A DNA stretch of 64,000 nt from the NCBI GenBank assembly GCA_964017065.1, contig OZ024784.1, positions 18,126,490-18,190,489 of the forward strand, given 5' to 3'. The stretch comes from Haliclona indistincta (lineage: Eukaryota; Porifera; Demospongiae; Haplosclerida; Chalinidae). A model generated the notes under the pieces. It was not told where the DNA came from, made no database searches, and saw only the letters and a list, made by a program, of their open reading frames with translations. Position 1 is the first letter of the stretch; each line of letters begins with the position of its first letter. Shown piece after piece: positions 1-10,284 of this stretch. The translations under genes and the position numbers were made by a program.

Positions 1-3000
1 TATCATGCGATGGATCTGTACATGTGAGTAACTAATTAACCAATTTTGTACAGTTGACTTAATTATCTATGAATCTACTTAATGTAATTAAGTAGAAATA
101 ATACTATGTAAGCAAATACCATCTCTTGTTGTTGGTTATTATAAGCGATGCTTTAGTTCCAAACAACAGCTTTAAGAGGCGTACAATATCCTCCAGATGT
201 CCTCATAGCTTAATGGTATTCCTGATTATACTTATCTTATATTAACTAAGGTATGACCATTGGTATGTGCGATATGCTGGAAGCCATTATGTCTCGTTTA
301 TCGGAATTGTTAATAACTGCGTTGATATACACAGTACTGAATTAGTCTGAGATCATTCGTGTGGGCAATGGTTGTTGGTATCTTGTTTTTCCCTATTCCT
401 GGATGTGTTGTTTCTGGGCACATATTTAATTTTTTTCAGCAAAAGTGGATTCCAAGTGTGTTTGTAATGTAATCCAAAGCGTATTTCTCAGTGTCTTTTC
501 AGAAAAATTGGATTTCCGAGTGAATGGTTATACTCTTTTCAGCAAAACATTTATGATATAGTTTGTACATAGGAAGCTTCATTTATAATTTATAATACCT
601 TTCTTTGGGACGAAGTGTGTCAATTCCTGAAGTAATCAGATTTGGTCTTCAAGTAATTAGACTTCCTATCTTATTTGGTCCAAATTACATGACACATCCA
701 CCACATGATCAATATAATGATTCTTTATTAAATCTTGAGTTTTATTATTAGCCTTATTTTGTGTTAAATAATGATGAACAGCCTCACTTGATGTGTGGAT
801 ATGATACTACTTCAGTGCCATTACTGCATTGATACACAGGGTGTCTCCAATCGCTGGACTGGACTACTGAACTCATGAATAATTTAAGTTTAAACATAAT
901 AATGAGGACAGAATAGCTCTGTGTTGATATCAAGGAGGTGTATGGAGTAGCTAAAATGCTATCTTTTGCCGATAAACAAGTCACTGGGAATGATTCCTTA
1001 ATATTGTAAATGTTGTTCCACTGGTATTAACTGCCAACAGCGACAATACAGTGGAGCCTCTAGTTCGCAAATCTTGACATCCAAACAATTTGTTCTGGTC
1101 ATTCACTGGTGTCATGGTCAGGCCTGGAGAAAAATGCACGTTATACACATTGTGCCTGCGCAGCACAGGGTCCATTATATTGTCCGTTTGGGGTTCGTAT
1201 TATCTGTAGTTAATCTTAGCCAGATAACCTTTTATGTTTTAGCAGTCATACTTAAGGATTATTGTTGCTGATGCTCCTTACTACCTCTACTAGTTACGGA
1301 TTGTTGTTGATAGTAGTGACCTTTCTATCAGCAAACAGTGAATAAACAGCCATCTTAACTTCTATAATAAGTTTTCAACCTCCTTGATATCAACACAGGG
1401 CTGTTCTGTCCTCGTTATTATTTTAGAATGCATAATTATTTTTAAAAATCACATTATTCATGAGTACAGTCCGGCGATTGGAGACGCCCAGTGTATCAAT
1501 GCAGCTATTAACAATTCCGATAAACGAGACATAATGGCTCCCAGCATACCACACATACCAATGTTCATACCTTAGTTAATATAAGTTAAGTATAATTAGC
1601 TGGATTAGGGAGTACCATTGAGCTATGAGCTCATCTGGAGAATATTCTAATGAACTCACATGATGCAAAAATAATGATGAGGCTAACTACCGTCACTGTG
1701 TGTCTGTCTATGAAGGATAACTAAATTATCCGATTTCTGTTTTGGTTAATTTTGTTGTGTTTCAGAATTGGGAAAATGTGTATTAGTCATGTGACATGAC
1801 TATTGTACTGTCATTGTGTGATTATAATGATGGACTAAGATTCGAGGAAAGAAATTTTAAGAACGTACAAGTATGTGGTAATGAGACGCAAAAGATATCT
1901 ATTTACATTACCACTGCAGTGATATGTAGGGATGATCACGATTAGGCATTTGTATGGTTTTTCAGTTAGTGATTTAAAATACTATTCTAGCAAGTTATCA
2001 AAGTGTCTGTTGCTGTGTTACTTGGATCCTTGCACTCTTATGATATCACTCTAGGCAGCGTCATGGCAATAGTGGTTATATGTCACGATGGTTACAACCT
2101 AACGATAGCTGTGGTCGACACTACTACTGACATTCTTGTTAATACTTGTAGCTAGCTATGTCAAGTTATTCCTAGAGACAAAGAACACTATTGTCCAGTG
2201 AAATCATAATTTAAAATGTGTGTTTTAGCACAAATTAGAACTATTATTGGGAAATTTGGGGGGATAATTCTAGGTAGCCAAACTTATCTCATGCTATGAA
2301 TCTCAAATCAAGCAGTGAAAATATTTATGCAATTCGCTAGTCTATGTTACTGAATCACTACCGACCTGCTAGACGCTATTGTAGTGATTTGATACACTAC
2401 TTTTCTGCGGTTTCCCATCGCTGTAGGGGTAGTGATAGTCATGTATGAAAGAGCAAAAATGTCGCACTACTCACTGTGATAGATATTGAGTGAATCAGGA
2501 AAACTTACAATTTTCTCATCAGAAAAATAAATATCTAGTAATGTTGTGTAATGCAAGTATCTTGTGCAATAACACTGTTACTGAATGATTTCAGAATGCA
2601 AATTGGATCTTAATAGTTCATCAGGGAATGTTTATATTAATTTTGGGTTGTAGATCATTATTATGTAATTATAAAAATGGCCTAGTAACGGTTACTACAA
2701 CATAGTCATTTTCTTTGAAATATAACCTGTCTACTAAAAGATGGGTCAAGTCACCCACTCACTCAATCATGTGGTAGTGTGAATGTTCACATAGTGTTAA
2801 TTTGGTGACAGTTACCATGGTAGCTGCTGACCAGTAGTATGGTTTGCCTGTGCCGACAGGAAGCTCTTGTTTTGATGCTAGCATGAGTTCACCTAATGTG
2901 ACTGTAGAATCACCGACTCATGACACTTCCTGTCCTGTAAATTCCACAACTAGTCTAAGATAATCAATGATTTTATTATGGGTGTCTGTCTAGGCGACAA

Positions 3001-6000
3001 GTTTTTGTCGGTGTCACACAATGCTTGTCTGCACCTATTATGTACAAGTTTGGTTGTATGTCTCTTCTGTACTTAGCAGTCTGACCTTGATGAATGTTTA
3101 ACTCTGAGGATGTTCTTGTCGCTAGTCAAAGTCCAAGTAGTTATTGTCAAGGGTTTATTGAGGTTTGACGACCAAAATTGAATTACTATTAGAGAGTGCA
3201 TTGTAGTTAGCTAGTAGCTACTGGCAAGCAATGATACTGCACTATGATAAGGGCTTTGATCTAGTATTACGTTATTAAGAAGGCACGTGTTTCTCTCCAG
3301 CTATGGGATATTGAAACAGGAACCAACTTGCATCATTTCTCATCTCGGCAGAGCCAGTACTCAACGATGGCTGTTCTTCCCGATCATCCTTCTATGGTGG
3401 TCACCGCCACAACCGATTTCCACCTTCAGTGAGTACAACACATGCAGCACACGGTTGATTTGATCACAATGTATGCATGAGTGAGCATATTTGACTGTCA
3501 AAGCATCACTGCATCCTGTGTTGAAGAACTGTCTATGTCATAGGGAAGAGTGCATAATAACAAAATACAAAGTCTAATTGATTTACTGGCATTTACCAAG
3601 AGTCATAAAAATCAGTTCCTGAGGCACCCATTGAAAATTTTCTATATAAATTGATTATTTACTTGCCTAGATTTTGGTGTTAATCATCTTTTGTACAGGT
3701 TTCTGGATCTAAGAACCAAGTCTCCTCAGTTCACTTGGCGGACTCATTTTCCGACTGGAGGTACTACATCATACACCAATCACGTCACTTGGACATGATT
3801 AGACCAGCTGTCCACTATCAATATTCATGACAGATCATGCGTGGTCACCTTTGTTGAACGTCTATAATGGATTCAACTATTCATGAATAATTCATGAATT
3901 GTGTAGTGTAAACTCGCTGTCTCCAGTAAAGCATATCTAATTGCTTTCCTTCTCCTCCTCCACAGGTGCCATTAGGTTTCTAGCTTGCACAGGTGGCTGG
4001 GTAGCTGTGGGCAATGCTACTGGTGTAGTTGACACACTAGATCTTAGAACAGGAGAGATGATTGGAACATGGCGTCCATCTGAGAGATGGCCGTACGCAG
4101 TAAGTGCATCACACACAAGTTTGACTTTGTGGTCTCTCTCTCTCTCTTTCTGCATCTCAGCAATCCACCTGGTCAGAAGTGCTTCAGCAGCTAAAGGTCA
4201 CTAGGAGGGGTAACCTGCTCACCAGTGCTGGAGGAGGTATGGTGTCACTATGGAAACAGACAGGAAAACAAATTAGTCACTTACAAGGTTTGTGGGAGTG
4301 TCTGCATATTAGTACGATAGTAGTAAGTTGGTGATGATAAATTGATGGCTTGTGTTATTAGGGAGGCACAGTAGTGCGTCCCTATGTAGGGATGAACTAA
4401 AAACAAGATGGCGGCTACAATACAATGTATTAGCTTTCACATGCTGATATTCCCCTGGTGGTGAATTTTGTACGTCCAAAGACACTTAGATCTGCTCGTG
4501 TGGGATCACACATTCTGCTGCTTGCCAGATAATAGGCAGTACAGAATTGTCTAAACAAGAGTGAGCGGGGCTCGTATGTAGTTCATATGCATGCGTGGGT
4601 GAGCTAGTTTCAGTATGAGCAAAGCTCACATAAAGAAACATCAACAACAAAAAAACAAATGGTGGAAACAAAGAGTCTCAGTACTTGAACTGTGCCAAAA
4701 ATTTGAAGCAAAAGTCAAACAAGAAAATTGAAGAAGATTTCTGATGAAATCTAAAGGATGTATACAGGATGAAGAATTCTACCACAATGTAAACCAACAA
4801 GGAACTAGCACGGAATGGTAACACGATTGACTGGATAATATACCATACATCTCTACATCAGTGGTTGTACATAATTATGGACTCTCAGTCAACACCAGCA
4901 TTCATGGCCTATAGCCAGTAAAACAGGCACTGATGTAGAGATGCATTAGCAAGTCAATCATGTTACCATTCCGTGCTAGTTCCTTGTTGGTTTACATTGT
5001 GGACCAGTGGTAGATTTCCGCATCCTACATCCTTTTGATTTTGTCAGAAATCTTTTTCAAGTTCTTGTATCATAATGTGTACAGCTCATATTCACACCTG
5101 TTATCGAGACTATGGCTTCCGTATACACACAAAAAGGGGAAATCCCCATTGGTTCTACACGAGGACTCTGTCCCACATTGGTTCTTCTAACTCTGTTCTC
5201 TTTACAGCGGTTTCACTACTTCTTGCAATCTAAAAGCGTCAACCGTAGAGTGTAAACCGTGTTCAATCTGAATCACACGATGTATTAAACCTTCCAAATA
5301 AGGCACGGATGACGCTTTACGCTTTTGTGGTGTTTGCAAGGAGTAATAAAACCGCTGTACCTGTTACTAGGCGAATGCTGAGTTATTGATAGGCAAAATA
5401 ATAAAGATGATTATACATTTGAATCGTTGTGTGTAACATAATGGTTTATGGTCTGTCATAACTAAGCAAAAATTTATCGCATTTTTTGATGATTTGCTAC
5501 GGGATTTGCTACATAAAATTCTTACACGTTTGAAGTTGATGCGTATACTTGGAGGCCATTAGTTATTATTATTGGTGTGTTTCGAGTGAGTCTTTTCATC
5601 CTGTGCTATTAAAACCATGACAGTGTTTCCTGTGTGCTAATTGGTGGTAACAGGTTTTAGTGCATTGTAGTAAACCAGCTGGTGAGAATTATAGATCCCA
5701 TAATCCAAAGCACGTATCAGCATGTAATATTGCTTCATCGATCTCACTAAAATTTGCCAATTCACTAAGGTCATTATCTGATAGTTCCCAGAGCTTCTTT
5801 GTCAGCAAAGTACTCTAAAAGTTCTGTGTGCCAAAGGATTGAGTTTTTTGGTCTATGAACAGAGTACGTCACTTGCACATGTAGGAGTTTGTCAATATTA
5901 AATTAGTCGTATAAAGGGTTAAACTAATCAGCAGTTGTTTTATTGAGCTTGACGTGCTATTATTGAATCATACTATAATTGGTTGATGGCTGCATTATCC

Positions 6001-9000
6001 CACATTCAATATCTTTGACCTACGCTATTTTCATTTGTGGAGACCCAGCCTCCTCCTCCACCTCTGCTGTGTTGAGAGGGTGTGGTCTTGGTAGCTTTTT
6101 GGGGTCACCTATCGAAAGCTAATTGAGCTACCAATTCCCTGTTCTGAGAAAACAATTCTGTTTAGTGTCAAGGACAAGGTGACCCTGTGTCCCGGCAACA
6201 CTGGTATGCATGGTATACATAGCCAGTGCTAACTTGCTGCTGCAATAATGCCGGAAAACCTATTAGCATTAGAAGGAAATGTCACAAACTATTTCAACTG
6301 CTAATTGTTGTTTTCATTGATACGGTTGTGAATAAAATTATTAATAAATAGAACATTTCACAAGATCATTATAAAATGAAAAGTCTAATGGAAATTTACA
6401 GATTAATAATTGTCACTATTTCTTCTTGAATGAGAGACGCTCTTCCTTAGATTTTCTTTTAAACCATTCTCTGGGAGATTTCTTGGTGCCTAGGTGAGTG
6501 TAAGTCGGAGAGGATGCTTCTATCAAATCAAATGCTGAATTGGCTAGTCGTTTGTCGTACATTGGAGAAGGAGACCTGTTTCTGTTAATTTGTTTTGACG
6601 AGTTGTAAGGCGGAGAAGATGTTCTGTGTTGCTGCTGCTGGATGGTTGTAGTGTGTCGTGCTGAGTCTAAATGAAAGGAAGAAACGGTCATAATAGTATC
6701 ATTCCAACATCACTTTGTCTAGCACTATTTCTCTCCCACTCACTCACAACTCTTTTCCTAGTATTTCAATAATCAGTGAGATCACAGCTATGTTTATAAT
6801 TAGTGTGCCTAGGGCAAGCACATAGCTGGCTGCAATAACAAGTGCACGTATTCATGTGCTTGCTTGAACCCTACCACTACATACAGTGCACAATTGTCTT
6901 TCAATAATATCAACAAAATATCTAATTTCAGCATTGTTCATACCACATTGAGGTATCTGGTTACTGAGCTAAGCTGACTAGCACATAGCTCCCATCAAAG
7001 ATGCATTACTATGAGTTGTATCTGATTACCAATGCGCAGAGGGTGTGTCATTATAACCGACCTAATAGGCTTAATTTAGTAGTTGCTTTGTTTCAAAGTG
7101 CTGTTGGGGATTTTTCACACACAATCTGATACGATAGCATACTTCAACACTCGTAAACACATACTACTAGAACACATGTTGTAGAGGAGGAGTGATACTC
7201 CCATTGCTCTATTCTAGCAACTATGAATGACATCACGATAATACTGTTTAATGGGCAATGATGGGTGCAAAACTGTTTCCTCTAGACCAAATGTGATTTC
7301 AAGGCAGCGCAATTGTCTGTTACCCATAGTACTATGACACAAGACAACCTACAGACTGTCATCACTCCTACAGCTATTTCTAACTCCTACTTGTACAGCT
7401 TCAGTGTGTGTCTATACGCATTACTCAGGCACCCACTGAATGCGGTATTGTTATTGATAAGAATTGCAAAGAATGGTCTGTTTCCTCATTGAATTAGAGG
7501 TCAGTCGTCTTACACATAATTCTAATAGGTAATGCTAATGTGTAATACACAGTGCTATATCCTATTGTAACCTGCATGCATACCTATATAAGGGTTGCAC
7601 CAATTTTCAATTTTTTGTCGATTAATACTAATACTAAGTTATGGTGTGAAATACTGGACTAAGAATTGTGATCAAAGGCTTGTTCACGGGTCGGCACACA
7701 GACAGGAAATACTACACACCGTGTGCATGTATGTGGGAGTTGAGTACTAACCTCGTTCAATGTTAATTTTCTCCAATTCTATGATCCATTGTTCTTCCAT
7801 GTCTGGATTGAACACTTTGCAGTTCTCAGTGCTCCTGCTGCGTCGCAAACTGACTGGTTCATCCAGTGACATGGTGGAGTGGTGATGTGTGGTTAAGTGT
7901 TTGTATTGTGAGGTGAGGGCATTCTTGCGTGGTCGTGGAGGTACTGGGGGAGGAACAAGTGGAGGAGAGGGAGATGATGGCATCCGTGGTGACGCTGGTC
8001 TTGTCTGATAGACTGTGTATGGTTGTGGTTGCTGTGGTAGAGACTGAGAGTGACAGAATGAAGTGTCTAAGTGATCGACTGAACGAGACTTGAGATGAAT
8101 TGGACTAGTGGAGGGTAAATTTGTTGGGCTAATGGCGTATCTGTCACTTTCACCGACTGAGTTGCTCTTGATGTGTTGAATGTTGGCTGTGCTTCTTATC
8201 TTCTCAGATTGTAGAGCAGTGTAGGCTATATTCAGATAACTACAGACCTGCTTTGCTGCTAGGAGAGCTTGTACTAGTGAGTGGCTGACATCTTGGTTGC
8301 TCATCATGTAATCTCCTAAGCTGTGTCGCAGCTGGTTGACCTGCTGTGTCAGTGAGTCTGCTGCTATTTGTGTCACTGACACACTCAGCATAGTTGGGTT
8401 CGATGGCTTCTCTCTGGTTGCATCTGATAGAAAAGTTGGCAGTTCTAGGTCTGCTACTGACTCGAATGGTGTGCCTTCTCTTGAGTTGCTACTGCCCAGG
8501 CTCAGCTGGTGTCTTGTTGGTTGTTGTGGTTGAGAGGACAGCATCAGGTCCACACTGCTCCTGCCCCTCATGCTCTGGAACTGCCATGGCCGTCTGTTCT
8601 TGTGAGTTTCGAAGCTGCGTCGAGACGTATCGGAGCGTTGAAACTCGTCCATTACTGCGTTAGTTTGAAAGGACTGGAGACTTCTCGCGTGTTGCTCTAG
8701 AATGCAGAAAATGGAATCAGTCACTAGTCATCATGGAGTACCAACTAGTGTTCTCACCTTCAAACTCGCTGATCATTCCTGCAAGATCTGCTCTACCAAG
8801 ATCCTTGAGAGCCTGTGCTAGTTCGCCGAGATTGGTTGGAGCGAATATCTGCATGCTCTCCATCTGGGCCAGCACTCTCAGCGCGTGTCCTTGCTCGTAT
8901 GTCGGTCCTACCTCGATGTACCAAGTCGGCAAATCGTACTGATAAACTAAAGACAGCACTTCTTGTCTACGCAGTCGCTCTGATATTGTGTTCACTAGTC

Positions 9001-10044
9001 TTTTGTAGCCTCGATACAGTTGTTGGTGGTCGCCATTAGTGCCTGGCCAGAACGCCTCGTCCAAATCTAGCTGCATCATAGACATGCTTGCAAGCAGTGT
9101 GAGTTCACGAAACGAATGCCTTACTCCAGGAACGCAGTTGATTTTATTGCCTCCACGTCCCACGCACACTATTATGATTGCATGTTACATAACGATACAA
9201 TACTAACGACCCATACTTAACATTCCTTCCACCATCTGTTTCTACACTGTGTTACTCTCCCTCTACAGGTCAAAACAACACGACTCCATGTCTTGAAATA
9301 TTCGGAGAGCAGCTGGTCAGTGTATCATCTGCAGGCAACGTTGCGGTACACAGTTCATATGAACTAACTGTAAGCTGTGTACATAGTACACCTATTGTTT
9401 TATTTTATTTTAATTATCATCATAATTATAAGTAGACGAAACAAATTAAAGTCAGCATGAGAAATAATATTATTTGTCAGTACATGTAGCCGTAAAATTG
9501 TATAATTATAATGCATTTTTGTCTGAAAAAAATGAACTTTTAGATAATCTGAGAAAAATGAACTTTCTCTCCCTACCATAGAAGAATTTTGCACAAGCAG
9601 ACAATTGCACAATAGAGGCTGCAGTCAATGCAACTATTAGTTCCTTACTCAGATTCACTCGACAAGCATCCTTTGCTAATGCTAATTATGTTTTTGTTTT
9701 GGACGAGTATAGTTACTGTTCCGTTGTATTGTTCAATATTGTATAACATAATCTGCAGTTACTAGTGCAACACCTTTCATGGCCCTTTCTCTATACTGCT
9801 ATTAAACTCTTTGTCAGCAGCATGGCTGCAATAACCATACTAGTTGCCAGGGGGTATTTTATGATTAATATTGTGTGACAGAGGAAGTATGTCTTGTCTC
9901 ATATAATTGCAGGGAGAGTGTCAGGTTACCACTACCAAGATACGCAGCAAGGAAGTGCGTTCCATCACTTGCTCTGCCAGTCTACCACTGAATCAGCTAC
10001 TCTTGCTCGGCAGTGAGTCCGGCAGCATTGTACTAATGGCATAA
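1..10044 (+). CDS. WDR81: WDR81-like BEACH/WD40 protein, 3' part (C-terminal WD40 repeats)
   Basis: Partial gene entering from the left edge. Exons read: 1-23, 3301-3428, 3699-3760, 3966-4099, 4161-4287, 9269-9369 and 9913-10044 (TAA); all junctions are GT-AG and phases agree. The spliced product has WD40 signatures: SCDGSVHLWDIETG across the first junction, then MAVLPDHPSMVVTATTD, FLDLRTKSP, VDTLDLRTGEMIG, GGGMVSLWK and the C-terminal LLLLGSESGSIVLMA. Order and wording match the end of animal WDR81 as I remember it, where the protein ends in a similar LLLLGSDNG stretch. WDR81 works with WDR91 on endosomes to restrain class III PI3-kinase activity and support endosome maturation and aggrephagy. 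The BEACH domain lies outside the window. The 3.3 kb intron 24-3300 and the 5.0 kb intron 4288-9268 are unusually long for this locus; the second contains a whole antisense gene. The gene converges with SNAP-25, 240 bases away. Confidence 0.85.
187..1650. repeat. large interrupted inverted repeat inside a WDR81 intron
   Basis: Two pairs of arms are reverse-complementary with scattered mismatches. About 187-320 pairs with 1509-1650 (for example TTATCGGAATTGTTAATA at the left and its complement near 1509-1530). About 822-941 pairs with 1378-1510 (for example TTGATATCAAGGAGGT at 926-941 and its complement at 1378-1393). The left arm carries roughly 490 extra bases (330-821) with no partner in the right arm, so one arm was interrupted by an insertion or the other lost material. 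No transposase frame is visible. The form fits a degraded nonautonomous foldback or DNA-transposon derivative. Apart from this element I see nothing recognisable in the rest of the intron up to 3300. Confidence 0.7.
4398..4484 (+). repeat. dispersed ~85-base repeat, copy 1
   Basis: The segment starting AAACAAGATGGCGGCTACAA and ending ACGTCCAAAGAC recurs in the same orientation at about 25770-25853, with about nine in ten bases the same. The two copies lie in unrelated contexts (a WDR81 intron and the Dicer 3' flank), so this is a dispersed repeat family rather than a local duplication. Confidence 0.75.
4719..5075. repeat. foldback (hairpin) element in a WDR81 intron
   Basis: Left arm about 4719-4865 and right arm about 4930-5075 are reverse complements with few mismatches. 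The clearest block contains TAAACCAACAAGGAACTAGC on the left and its complement TTCCTTGTTGGTTTACATTG near 4980. The loop is only about 65 bases. There is no coding frame. Structure and size suggest a MITE or foldback element able to form a long hairpin in the pre-mRNA. Confidence 0.8.
5206..5358. repeat. small inverted repeat
   Basis: ACAGCGGTTTCACTACTTCT at about 5206 and the complement of AGGAGTAATAAAACCGCTGT at about 5339-5358 form imperfect arms of about 40 bases around a spacer of about 70 bases. It may be a second, older hairpin element in the same intron. Nothing else was recognised in 5360-6415. Confidence 0.5.
6416..9169 (-). CDS. death-effector-like domain protein with proline-rich tail, nested in WDR81 intron
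   Basis: Three exons on the minus strand: 9169-8758, 8696-7752 and 6666-6416, about 535 residues, phases consistent. Residues about 48-135 are helical and fit a death effector domain: LYRGYKRLVNTISERL, a short L-P-x-W loop, then NLGELAQALKDLGRADLAGM, where the R-x-D-L block is the hallmark of the last DED helices. Downstream comes a Ser/Thr-rich region, a short helical block near VQALLAAKQVCSYL, an SH3-ligand-like proline run (VPPPVPPRP) and a basic C-terminus (REWFKRKSKEERLSFKKK). It therefore looks like an adaptor or scaffold possibly linked to death-receptor or caspase signalling; that is inferred from the domain. The start is the first Met of the exon; an AG just upstream could be an acceptor, so a further 5' exon is possible. 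The whole gene lies antisense within WDR81 intron 4288-9268. Confidence 0.65.
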
Positions 10045-10284
10045 CATCAACTACACTGGTATTGTGCGTGTTATTATTGTAAACAAATTTATTATTATAA
10101 CAGATTTTTACGAGAGACGATAAATAATTATTATACCCGTCAAGCAGGTTTAACATTAGTTGTTGCAGACAATAATATTTCTAAAAATCTAATATAATGA
10201 GGGTACATCACAACATATAAACTGAGTCCACGTGCACACAGAGAGAACGACAAGTGACACGGTAGCTGCTGCTGATGCATGTGT

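Noticed and set aside
784..1575. Small ORFs on both strands in the WDR81 intron
   Set aside because: They lie on the arms of the inverted repeat and mirror each other. No protein signature.
8336..9039. Several plus-strand ORFs of 60-90 codons
   Set aside because: They are shadows of the minus-strand DED-like exons, with no codon pattern or splice signals of their own.
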